DNA of 64,000 nucleotides from Mesostigma viride. Taxonomy: Eukaryota > Streptophyta > Mesostigmatophyceae > Mesostigmatales > Mesostigmataceae. Position numbers and translations under genes: made by a program. Shown here in pieces: positions 36,801 through 48,800 of this stretch (position 1 is its first letter; every line of letters starts with the position of its first letter). The notes under the pieces are model-generated. The model did not search any database and was not told where the DNA came from. It worked only from the letters and a program-made list of their open reading frames with translations. The stretch spans positions 871,727 to 935,726 of the forward strand of contig RPFO01001598.1 of NCBI GenBank assembly GCA_009746045.1. The letters are read 5' to 3'.

Positions 36801-39800
36801 CTCGCCCACGCCCGGGAGCTGCGCCGGCTGCTGAACGCCGTGCGCACGCGGGCCTCCCGCCAGGCTGGGCACGCGAGCCACACCCACCTGGGCCCTGTAG
36901 TTGACGTGCAGCGCCGCATCGCCGCCATCCTGGACTACTTCTCGGATCTGTGCACGGCCACCGTGAAGGCGTCCTCTCCGGGCAACCTGTCGGCATCCCA
37001 GAGAAGCGTGTCGGATGAGTGGATGGACATGCTGGGGGAAATGGCAGATGCCAGCAACCTGGCCAAGATTGGGCCGGGGCCCCCCGCGGGATACAGCGCC
37101 TACCAAGTGGAGTGCCACCAGACCATGATGAGGCTGGTGGATGTGCACGTCTATGCAGGTGAGCCTCAACACCTCCCGTTCCCTCGGTGTGAGCTGTGGT
37201 GGCGAAGTGGCGTATTGGCAGCATCCGCATACGTACCTCTGGCTGCTACTTTCACTGCTGCCCACAGCCATGTGGCGGCCGCCACAGCTGTTACAAGCAT
37301 TGATTCGTTCATTCGTTCATTTGTTCATTTGTTCATTTGTTCATTTGTTCATTTGTTCATTCCTTCATTCCTTCATTCGTTCATTCATTCATTCCTTCAT
37401 TCGTTCATTCCTTCATTCCTTCATTCCTTCATTCGTTCATTCATTCATTCCTTCATTCCTTCATTCGTTCATTCATTCATTCATTCATTCATTCGGTCGG
37501 CCGGTCAGTCGGTCGGTCGGTCGGTCGGTTGCTCGGTCGCTTGGTCGGTTGGGCACTCGGTCGGTCGCTCGGTCGCTCGGTCGCTCGGTCGCTCGGTCGC
37601 TCGGTCGCTCGGTCGCTCGGTCGCTCGGTCGCTCGGTCGCACGGTCGCTCGGTCGCTCGGTCGCTCGGTCGCTCGCTTGGTCGGTCGGTAACTCGGTCGC
37701 TCGGTCGGTCGGTCGGTCGCTTGGTCGGTCGGTCGGTCGGTCGGTCACTCGGTCGCTCGCTCGCTCGCTCGGTCGGTCGGTCGGTCGGTCGCTCGCTCGG
37801 TCGCTTGGTCGGTCGGTCGGTCGGTCGGTCGGTCGGTCGGTCGGTCGGTCGGTCGGTCGGTCGGTCGGTCGGTCGGTCGGTCGGTCGGTCGGTCGGTCGG
37901 TCGGTCGGTCGGTCGGTCGGTCGGTCGGTCGGTCGGTCGGTCGGTCGGTCGGTCGGTCGGTCGGTCGGTCGGTTGGTCGGTCGGTCGGTCGGTCGGTCGG
38001 TCGGTCGGTCGGTTGGTCGGTCGGTCGTTCGTTGATTCATTCATTCATTCATTCATTCATTCATTCATTCATTCATTCATTCATTCATTCATTCATTCAT
38101 TCATTCATTCATTCATTCATTCATTCATTCATTCATTCATTCATCCACGCGCCGTCATTTTCTGTTGTGGACTTTGTTTGATTTTCACATTTTTCACCAC
38201 CATTCACAAATGCACTACATCAAAGACTGTCTAAACTCCCACTGCCAGCATACCTCGTCTCGGCTGCCTTAGGCCAATACGAACCCCCTATCCCGAGCTC
38301 TTTGTGCCACCCAGTCCACGTTTCCTTGCCTCAGTTATACCCAATATCGATGGGTCGTGTTTTCCTGTACCGTAAGCAGCACTGTTAACTGCCCATAGCA
38401 CCAATCATGCCGCTGTGATTGGGCCCAATAGTTTAACCAGCCCACCCCATCTTGTTGGAATATTTGCCTCTTGGTAATTAGCCAGTGGGGCAGGGTTGGA
38501 GCTGTGTTATAAAGCTTGGCGTATCATGGAATGATCTTCTGTGTGTTTGCTGTACCTGAGTGTGCCTTGCCAGAGCATCTTACCTATAGCTGGAGGCATT
38601 GCCAATGCCATGTAACACCAATGACAAATTTTCATCATACGTAGCTTTTCTTATGTGTAGGTGTTGATTCTAAATATATCTGCAAGCCCATGTTTATCTT
38701 TGCTGTATCATGCACATTTTCTCGATGTAAAGGCTATCTGGCAAAATTTATTAAATCGTAGGCGTTTCTTTTCAGCACCCTTTGCCTCATCCTCGTCGAA
38801 GGTGGAAGCTAGATTATTACCGCTTTCTGCTCAAGCATGTGCGTAAAAGCAATTCTAGCCGAACAGTGAGTCATGATGTATTCACTGCACAGATCTTTGC
38901 ACGTTGCAATGTTTTGTACATGTCTTTTCCCTTCCGTCCGTTTCCCTTCACAAAATACACCGGCAGATAGAAATGGAACTAGGAGCCGAGGAAGGCAGGA
39001 AAAGGGGAGAATATGGCAGCAAAAAGGAAATGGAGGCTCTTTGTGAGCCTGTGCTAATCTGCTGGCCCATGTCGACTTCCTACTGTGCCGGGCAGCGAGC
39101 CTCACTGATGATATTGCTCCATGTCAATGTGCTCTCTATGTGCTGCATCGTCCATATTCCCATCTTTCCCTCATCCTTCCCCTGCAGTCGACATCCTGCG
39201 CATCCCCCAGCTGACACGGGTCGAGGGGGGCGTCTCGCTGGCAGACAGCAGCCTTGCGCCGGACGGCAACGCTGCTGGCAGGGGCATGGGCGACCGTGGC
39301 AGCTTGAATGCTGATGGGGGTGAACAGCAGGAGGAAGAGCTCTGGAGTACCATCATGGACAGCACGTTTGTGTTCATCCAGCGGGTTCGTTCCAGCCCAC
39401 TTGAGGACCATGCGGATGGTGATGTTGATAGGCAGCGTCATCTCGACCGGCCATGGAATTCTCTCGAGTAGCGCGATGTAGCATGAGGCTAACTGTGCGC
39501 TCTTGTATGTGCACACCAGCGGTGGTTTCCACGTTGACATCTCTGGGTGTAAGTCCAGACTTCTCCAGACTTCTCCTTCTATGAGCGTTTCAGAAGAATT
39601 AGATGGCATGAGCATGGATTTTTGGCGGTATACTATGTCGTGGTGGTGCAGGATAGGCTGATTAGAGCAATGCTCTAATAGGCCTGAGGAGCGGTCTGAG
39701 CCATGGTTTATGCTAGAGCTACCACTACGTGGTAAGTATTTGTCAACAATACAGTGTAATCCTGGTAATGGCATTCGGGTGATGGACCTGTTTGACCCAG

Positions 39801-42800
39801 AGATACCCAGCCTTTTTTAACACTTTTGCTCGGATGTTTTTCTTAACTCTAGCTGTCGTTTTATTCAGGCATGTAGTGCAAGGAGTGGAGGTAAGGAAGG
39901 TGAGTGGAGGTAAGGAAGGGCGTCTGCTAGGGTTTGATGGTGTGAGCTGGAGTGAATGCCGGTTTCAGCAGTCTCACGAGACCATGTTCACACTGCTTCC
40001 CCTGCTCTCAAATTTAGTTCATCGCCAATCATCAACCGCCCTGCTGATCACGGCTTTGTGCGCCTGCGTCTCGCGCGCACAGTTCTGCCTGGGAGTCCCC
40101 GCGCACCAGCTGCTGTTTGTGCCGCACTTGTCGACCATCCTCTTCTACCTGAACGACGTGGCCCTGCACGCCGAGTGGGCGGTAGAGGCGGTGATCAAGG
40201 GCAACTACCAGCTGTGCTCCGACATGGAGCTGGTGGGCAGCATCGTGTCCGCCACCTTCGACACCATCCTACACCGCGGCCGCCGCGTCGGCCTGATCAA
40301 GCTGCTCCAAGTGAGTTGCACGCTTGAGCCGCCTCATGGGCAAGTCTGCAAACAACCCAGTATATTTCCTGGTCTGCATGAGGGTGAGCAACGTCTGAGC
40401 TTTCCATATCGTGTGCGACCTTGAACCTTTTTCTTAATGCTGAAGTGTTAAATACATGTCAGGGGCCCCCTTCCAGTACGATAATATTTATCCACGTGGC
40501 CTCCTGCATGCTCGGATACGCAGCACTGCATTTCTAATGTACACTAGTGGGACCCGCTGGCTTCGCCCAGCCAAAAAAAGCACTTGGGGCGGTAGAGGGC
40601 CAGCCCGCTGGTAGAGGGGAACAGTACGGTGCTCGCTTCGCTCGCGGCCCGCTGAACAGTACGGTGCTCGCTTCGCTCGCGGCCCGCTGAACAGTACGGT
40701 GCTCGCTTCGCTCGCGGCCCGCTGAACAGTACGGTGCTTGCTCCGCTCGCGGCCCGCTGAACATAACGGTGCTCGCTCCGCTCACTTTGCGCTTTCCGCG
40801 CAGCTCGCTTCGCTCGCCGGGCGCTTCGCGCGGGTTGGTGCTGAGTCGGTCATCCTCTTTCTTATTGGCATTCAGTAATTCCCAGCCTTTTTGGATTGGC
40901 GGGGAAGTCGCGATGCCCTGGATAGTGGCGGATTACCTTACATTGCCAAATGAGTATATAGGATTTAAGCCTGGGTTGGCAATCTGCGCTCTCTCTGTGT
41001 GCGCATTCAGCAGATCAACAAAAGTAACTTCCGTCGCCCGCCACGCTAACCAAATGCTTGTGATTTCTTCTTTTCTCCCTGCATGCTTGGGTAATAACAT
41101 CCGCTGCTGCAGGCGCTGGTTGCCATTGACCGCGTGGACGGCCACGAGACGATCAAGGTGCCCATCCGCAGCTCCCAGATCCTGGTCATGCAGCAGTTGT
41201 TCAAATACGAGAAGAGCGTGCCCGAGCTCTTCACCGGCGCCAAGGGATGGGCGGCGCGCCACCACCACATGCTGGCCATCAGCAACATGCTGCACAAGAG
41301 CACGCCCGACGCACGCTTTGACTGGGGCCTCAACGTCAAGACGGACAAGGATCGCGAGGTGGAGGAGGCCGCGCAGGCACTCCACTACCACATCCAGTGC
41401 GTGCAGCTCATCGCGCTCTGCTGCATCGCCAACCACCAAGCGATCACCCAAGCGGCGGGGCTGCTTACCTTTGATGTAGGTTCGAGTGTGGTGGCCATAT
41501 GGATCGCCCATTTCAGCTTGGTCTATTCGTTGTGTGTTCATTATCAACTTGGCATGCGAGTTTCGAGTTTCTGTGCCCACTTGAGGCTTTCACTTCCCTA
41601 CGTGACATGCTTGACCCCCCCCCCCCCCCTTGGAAAACCGGTCCTTTATTCCGTTTGCGTCTGTTTGGCGGTAGTTTTTAGCAGGTTTATCGCTCTGTGT
41701 CCTTGGTAGAAAATCCGTAGTTCTCCCCCCTGATGAGTCCATAAAAAATCCTGGTCTTCCTCACACTTCCTAGGAATGATGGGCACCTGCCCGCCTCCCT
41801 GCCACCCTCCCAGGAGATCATGACCGTCCTCCGAGCGCTCGACGTATGGGCCGGCCCGAGCCAGGCGGCCTCCCCCCCCGTCTCTCGTTTCATCGCGCCG
41901 CCCCGCAGCCTGCAGCGCTCCATGTTCTCTCGCACGCCCCACGGGGACACGGCCACCGGGGTGGGGGGCGGGCTGGACCCCTTTAGCCCCTCCATGGTGC
42001 ACCCACATGTGGCGCACGCGGTCAAGGCCCCCTACGCGCAACTGCTCAACCACGCGTACATGCACAACTCACACGAGCAGGCCGTCCAGGCCGTGCGCTC
42101 TGCCAGCAGCCGCATCTGGCCCAGCAAGGCTGCCCCAGAGATGCCGCTGCTGAGCCCCAGCACGCCCCGCACCCCGCGCACGCCCATGACCCGGCTGAGC
42201 CCCGTGGGGGGCCCTGCTGGGCCGGAGCAGGAGGCCACGACGCTGCTGGAGAGCGTCACGGCGGCCGTGGAGGCGGCAGTGGCGGAGCTGAGGGGGGCCG
42301 GGATGGGCGCGGGGAAGGACGTCACGTTCGCCCCGCCGGCATGCTCTGCGGGAGGGGAGATGTCGGCGATACCTGCCCATGGGGGCCATGGCACGATCCG
42401 GTGGCAGAGGGAGTGCAGGCGCACGATGCACTCCCCGTCGTCGTTTGAGCCAGAGGAACAAGGCAAGAACAAGACAGCCGGCGATGAACCATGGCAAGCG
42501 GGTGCGCAGGAAACGGCTGACATGGCCATTTTGGGCGGCGGGCTAGCAAACGCGTTGGACCCGGTGAGGCCGATGTCCATGGATTCTATCGCGCCCGTGC
42601 TTGCCGCGAGAAAGTCGTCCCTCAGCTCGCTGGCACCCGCCGACGGCGTCAGGCCGGCCGGGCCCACGAAGCCGAGCAGGCTGGGCATATTCACCGAGCT
42701 GAAGACATCTGTCGACGACGGCGCTCCCCCGAACGCAGGGGCGATCACAGACTTGGGCGTCGCTGAGGCTGCCCCGCCCGCAGGCGCATTCTCGCCGCGC

Positions 42801-45800
42801 CCGGCGGTCCCCCTGAGCAGGCAGGTGTCCTCGGTCCCCTCGCAGCGCTCCTCGGGCAGCCCCGAGACCCGGGACAGTGGCTCATCAATCTCCGAGGCGT
42901 CGCAGCGGAATGCTGCCGGCGGGGGGGGGGGAGCAGCTCAGGCTCTGACTCCTCCCCATGCCCGCCGCGGCATGCGCAGGCCAAGCGCCGCCGCACATCC
43001 ATGGCGGCATGGGAGGAGGGCCACAAGCTCTGGACGGGGGTCACGCTGAGCGCGACCGACTACGTGCTGACGTCGGTGCTGCCGCTGCTCACGTCCTACT
43101 TCCGCCGCCACTTCAAGGGCCCCGGCGAGCTGTCGGACGTCGAGGAGACATCGCTGCGCATGCTGGCATCCGCGGTGGGGCAGCTCATGACGGTGCTCCC
43201 GCCCCCGCAGCAGGTGCAAGCGCTGCGCTTCCTGGAGCAGCTGCGCGGGCGCGGGCTGGACCTAAACCCGGTGGGCGGGGCTGGCGACCGGCCGCGGCTG
43301 ATCATGCAGCAGGCAGTCGCCGCCTTCAGCACCCCAGGGGAGAAGCTGCAGACGGAGACAATGCGTCGGCGGTGGCTGCGGTTCTGCCGCACGTTTGCGG
43401 CCCGACTGGACGTGGCCAGTGCGCAGGGGGGCGGCGGCGCCACCCAGGCGTTGGACGCGCTGGGGGGTGGCGAGTCGCAGCTGGACACGCTCAACCTGGC
43501 GCAGCTGCTGAGTGCCAACGGGGTTGTGGAGGCGGCCTCGCCCCCGCTGCCCATGCCTCTCGTGGTCAAGCAGCTCGCGGGGTTCCTGCCCGCGCTGACA
43601 AAGTCAAGGGAGGGACTGGAGGGGCTGTCCGCCGAGGGGGCCGGGCCTTGGGGGCCCACCGATCTTGTCGTCAAGGTCCTCCGCGCGCTGCGGGCGACGC
43701 TGTACCTAACCGACGCGTGCAGCGAGGCTTCGGCCGGTGGCGACCGGGGAAACATCGGCCGGGGGAGGGGGCGGGGCCAGTGGCAGCTTGGCATGCCACT
43801 TGGGCTGTGGGCTAGTGGGGAGGGCGACTCGCACCTGCGAGGGCGTGTGCTGGGCGAGTTCATGCACATGGAGCAACACGTGGGGGAGCTGCTTCGGGGA
43901 GGAGGCAAGGCGGCCACAGCACGACAGGCGGCGAGGTGGGGCTCGCGCCTTCTCTGGTGTGCCTGGGCAATCCCTCTGTTTGAGTCCAGTGCGCTCTTAG
44001 CAGTTCCTGTGCTTGCCAGCATGTGTTTCCTGGCCTTCATACCCACCGGGAAGATGCCATTCCATTCGTTAGTTCCAGTCTTTGTTGCTGCCGCACCTGC
44101 GACTTTGTGTGGCATCGAAGTTGTAGATGAGTGGTGGCCCTGCTTCTTGTGTATCCTGTTCTTGTCATTATTCTTTGTCTGTCTTGTTCGTCTGACAATG
44201 CATCGCGGTACTTTGCACATCGATGGCCATTGCACTGGCAATGACAAAGACAGCGGTCAGCAAGGTTAGTGCTCGCTTTGCGTTACAATTGACTGGAAGC
44301 ACCCACGCCTGGGCCATTCTAACTGCAGGTGGACTGCTTTCTTGGAGGGGCGCCCGCTGCAGGAGGCGTTGGGTGACGATGGCGTGCTAGAATGGGTGCA
44401 GTGCAAGTACAACCGGCTGGGCGTGACCATCTGCGCGGTACAGCTGGCGAGCCATGAGGACCACCAGGTCCACTACGAAGCCGTGCTGCTGCTCATCTGC
44501 TTGCTGGAGACGGGCCGCCGCGAGGTCCAAGAGACACTTCTGGCATTCCTCAAGCGGGAGACCAAGTTTTTTGACACGGTGAGCAAGTTCTGAACCAAGC
44601 TTGCATGCCCCTTTAATCCTTGCTGGGATGGTTGAGGTACCATCGTACACCAGGGTTCTGTGGTAGTTGTTAAAGTGCTCTGTTCAACCGCGAGGCATTG
44701 AGGGTTACTTGTCCTTAAGTGACAGGGTGAACTGAAGAATAGAGGGTTGAGTCATCAAGATGCTTGGTTTCCCTTTTCAAAAAGCTTGTCAATTAGGAGT
44801 TGATGAAGCGCCAGTGGTGCTTTTGTAGTTTCCTGTTTATGGAAGCATAGAAGGGATGAGGCCTTTGGCACATGAAGTCGTGCTTTTCCATGTCAACTCC
44901 GTGGCCTTTCTCTTTTGGCAGCTCCCCTCTCTGGGTCTGGCCGGGTGGCCCCTTGAAAGCTGTGTCTTTTTTGGTCTGGGCATGAAAATCCGATGGAGGC
45001 TGGAAGTGTTGAGCTTCTTAACATGAGTACGGTCTTGGGCTGCCCCAATCCCTCGCTGCTCTAATTGTCATGACCCGGACCGCGCCGCAGCTGAAGCGCA
45101 TCCTGCAGACCGCCGTGGCGGACACCAGTGTCTACCGCCGCACGATGAAGAATACGTGGCGCCAGATGGCGGCCATGCGCGTTGCCGTGGCCGCGCACCA
45201 GGAGGACTTCCAGTCTCGCGACCCCGGCAGTCTGCCGGGGGAGACCAGGAAAGAGGAGGAGCCCATGTCCCCAGGGTCCCCTGCCCAGGGATCCCTCTAC
45301 CACCGCCTGCTGGCGTCGTCCTTCCCGCGCAACTCAGATGTCGCCGTGTCGGCCTCGCCCTCCTTCAACGCCGCGAGGTCGGTGCGGGCGGGTGACGGTG
45401 GCGACCGCCCGTTTGACAGCATTAAGTCCATCGCTAACAGCCCGTCCATGTCCTGGTCGGCACGCCGCCTGAGCCTGGGGGCATGGAGCGGGCGCTTCTG
45501 GAGCCCCAAGAGCAAGGGCGCGCTGGATGCCACGGCCGCTGCTGCCGCTGCGGTCGCTGCGGAAGACGAGGCTGCGGGGGTGGACACGCCAGTCGCAGGG
45601 GATGGTAATTGCGGCCCTGCGGCGGGTGGTCGTTCTCAGCAAGATGGCAGCGGAAAGGCAGGGGATCCCCCTTGCGGTAAAGCACCTGGACCAGGCTCCC
45701 CACCATCGACCCTCTCGCCTCTGGGGGACACGAGCCGGCTGGTCACGGCGGGGAGTGACGCAGAACCGCCCGCCGTGGGCGCCGATGCTGGCATCATGGC

Positions 45801-48800
45801 AGAGGGGGCCGCAACTGTGGCCCCACGCCCGGGTGCCGAGGCGCCCCCTGCTGCTGCTGCCATTCTGACACACCGTGACAGCAGCAGCAGCAGCAACTTG
45901 GGGGCAGTCTCATGGTCCGATGGCGGCGGTGCTCTGAGCACGAGGATTGCCAGCGGCCGTCACATGTCCCTTCCATCGTTAGAGCGGAAGCTGTCCCTCG
46001 ATGCCGACGGCGCCGGATCTTCCCAGCAGGAAGCCAGGAGAGCGCATCTCACCCTGGCAGGCACGGATTCCCTCCGGTCCCTCCGCTCAGACAGCGCACA
46101 GGTCCTGCGCTCCCTCCCCGCTGACATCGGCGGTGTCCCATTCGGGTCGCTCCGTGTCAAGACGAAGGTGGTGTCGGTGTCCTCGTTTCTCAAGAACCGG
46201 AGCTCGACAGGAGGGACGGGCAGTCCAGCGCGGAGGAGTGCAGGGGGGATCCCGAAGGGGTTTGAAGGGCCACCGAAAAAGGATAAGCGCATTGCCCGCC
46301 CACTGCGGGGTAGTGTTAGGTACCTTGGTAGGAGTACTTCCGACTTCCAAGACATGCAGGGGCAAGCTCTCTCCGATGAGGAAGCGGCCTTCAATGGGGC
46401 CAGTCGCACCACGATGCTCGAATCGGGCCACTTCGTGGACCTCCTGCGCCTGCTGCAGCTGATGTGTGAGGGCCAGAATGCGAAGATGCAGAGTCTGATG
46501 CGCATCCAGCCGGATAACGTCAACAGCTATGACGTGATCAGGCAGACCATCCTGTTCCTCGAGTGCTTGCAGCCCATGCTGCTGGATAGCATGAACGGCG
46601 GCGATGCCACCATCATCCTCATCATCATCAAGATCTTCCACTTCATCTACGAGGTCATCCAGGGGCCGTGCTTCGAGAATCAGGTAATCTTTTTTGCTGA
46701 ATATTGTGTTTGTTAATTTGTGCTATTGTATTTCTAGGCCGCATGAGCAGTAAATATTTTTGCTTTATATTTTGATGCTCTTAACGTACCACCTCCGTCC
46801 TCCGAGCCCTAAATTATCTATGAAGGTGGGCCATAGAATATCTACATATAGGACACTGTGTGAGGCACAACCACAGTAAGGTATATGGGAATTCCCTTTC
46901 ACATGGGAAAGCCCTTTCATGTCCTCATTTCTAGAGATGTATAGCAAAGACTGACAAACATGAACTCCATAGCCAGCCCGTCACCAAATTCGCTTCTTTG
47001 TGGTCAAAAGGCACTCGTCGTTTTAGTGACTTTCCTTGTCTGACCGATCTACCCCAAGCATCCGAGGTCCGGTACGATCCACTTGTACTGACCGAATCAT
47101 CTGGACGGACAAAATCAACTGATATCTCATTTGCGTTAATTTACCACAAGCACCCCTCAAACTCAATGTTAACCCCCCTATGTTCTGAGGGAGCTCTTGG
47201 ACCAAATATAATTCTTTTTCCGCCCTTATAGAATATCTAGTTTGCTGGGCCGCCCATGCCTTAGTTCTCTCACGCTGCATGTTGGCCCACATGGTAATTC
47301 TCATCTTTTTTGAGAAAAAAGGCTTTGTAGGTATCTTAATTGCCCAGAGGTAGTAGTAGTATAATATGAATAGTCAAGAGCCTGCCTACTGTTCCAAAAA
47401 AGGGATGGTGTGGCAATGTGCCTGAACATGTACATGTATGTTCTGCTTTAATTTTTCCAGAATTTGCCAAGTACCACATGTCACTAACCAGAAGGCAGTG
47501 CATCATTATTTCTTAGTCGCCCTTAAGAAAAAAGGCTTTGTAGGTATCTTAATTGCCCAGAGGTAGTAGTAGAATAATATGAATAGTCAAAAGCCTGCCA
47601 ACTGTTCCAAAAAAGGGATGGTGTGGCAATGTGCCTGAAGATGTACATCTATGTTCTGCTTTACTTTTTCCAGAATTTGCCAAGTACCACATGTCACTAA
47701 CCAGAAGGCATTGCATCATTATTTCTTGGTCGCCCTTCTCCCTTCCTTTCCATTTTATCCCTTCAAATCACTCTGTCCCAACCCTGCCCTAACCAAACCA
47801 AACCGAACCAAACCAAACCAAACCAAACCAAACCAAACCAAACCAAACCAAACCAAACCAAACCAAATCAAGCCAAACCAAATCAAGCCAAACCAAACCA
47901 AACCAAACCATGCCAAACAAACCCATCCCATCCCAACCCAATCCATCCCATCCCAACCCAATCCATCCCATCCCATCCCAACCGAACCCAACCCAACCCA
48001 ATGTTTCCCAACCAAACGCACACCAGGTGGCGGTCGTGCGCAGCAACCTGCTACGCGTGAGCACGCACGTGTTCATGTCTCTCGACTACGTGCTACCCGC
48101 CCCCGCGCCGCTCCCCCACAAGCTGACCGCGCCCATGCGAACGCCCTTCACGGGCGCCAGCGGTGGGGCCGACGTGGGCTGGAACCGGGCACCGTGGCCC
48201 CCATCCTCCCTTGGCAACGAAGCAGGCTCCTGGAGCGTGTCTGGTGGGATATCAGGGGCACCCGCCAGCCCCCCCCCCCAATCGCAGGGATTCCCGCAGG
48301 GAGCCGCTCGCTCCCCCCGGCAGTACTTCGGCCCGGAGCCCCCGGTGCTGCATGCCGTGCAGCCCTCTGTGACCACGTACCGCAACCCGCTGGGCGTGCC
48401 CTTCCCGGGGGACAACGTGCAGGAGCCGGTGTCCATCAAGCGCAGGTACTGGACTCCCCGCCAGTGGCTTCTGCGCCACAAGGCCAAGGGGGCCGCGGGT
48501 ACTCAGGAGGACGTCCCCAGGGCGTCACCATTACCGCAGGGTGAGAGCGGGACAGCCAGCAGCTCCCCAACGACTGGCCAGCAGCTTCCCCAGGGGCCCC
48601 GCCTCCAGAGTGCAACCATGGGGGTGGGGGGACTTGGCGCAGATGCCGTTACCGGCCGTCACAGCTCTTCTCAGAAAACCCCCGGCCGGGAGCTCCTGCT
48701 TAGCTCGCAAAGGAGGCGGGGCTCGCGGGTGCCCTCGCTGGTCCACGGCGCAGCCAACTTCAACGACCTGCGCTGCGAGCTCAAGGTGGCGATCCTGGAC

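Larger units (their letters stand above)
26426..37158 (+). other. IP3R exons 14-24: RIH (RyR and IP3R homology) armadillo region
   Basis: These exons encode about residues 485-1373. Exons 16-17 join as LPQHVKQALLLEQGVVKVVV, aligning with the animal helix that carries IP3-binding basic residues. Exon 18 gives KRYLGLRCMNILHYLTGSE. Exons 19-20 give YIRFLATICTNRGQPLPEMQ and RIVDCLARHQNVLPPTQVME, matching the SDLC-S---IP-TQELI-KAVLNPTN pattern. Exon 21 gives YFYMLANMELLATLSLGRN and FSLRVACCNLLKHLYIDREP, strongly like the second RIH domain, ending VRLW. Exon 23 (855 nt) is an unusually long exon with a basic/serine-rich insert (RRRRRDSVGS at about 35556-35582) absent from the core fold. It resembles a basophilic-kinase target. 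Confidence 0.85.

Noticed and set aside
37141-38181. Ser-Phe-Ile-His and Gly-Arg-Ser-Val repeat proteins (and a Thr-Asp-Arg-Pro repeat on the minus strand)
   Set aside because: They are frames through the tetranucleotide satellite in intron 24, and they run past the exon 24 donor.
39385-39471. Alternative exon 25 end at the GTTCGT donor (39385)
   Set aside because: It leaves phase 0 and would need a non-GT-AG partner to reach exon 26; the 39419/39852 pair is canonical and in phase.
40620-40794. CRISPR-like array
   Set aside because: The 35-bp units are directly adjacent without unique spacers, and they lie in a eukaryotic intron.
43935-44269. Extension of exon 29 with a hydrophobic, membrane-like C-terminus
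   Set aside because: It is an intron read-through. The donor at 43936 and acceptor at 44328 join to the conserved exon 30.
47651-48544. Thr-Lys-Pro-Asn-Gln repeat protein
   Set aside because: It is the pentamer repeat of intron 31 read in frame; the exon starts at 48027.
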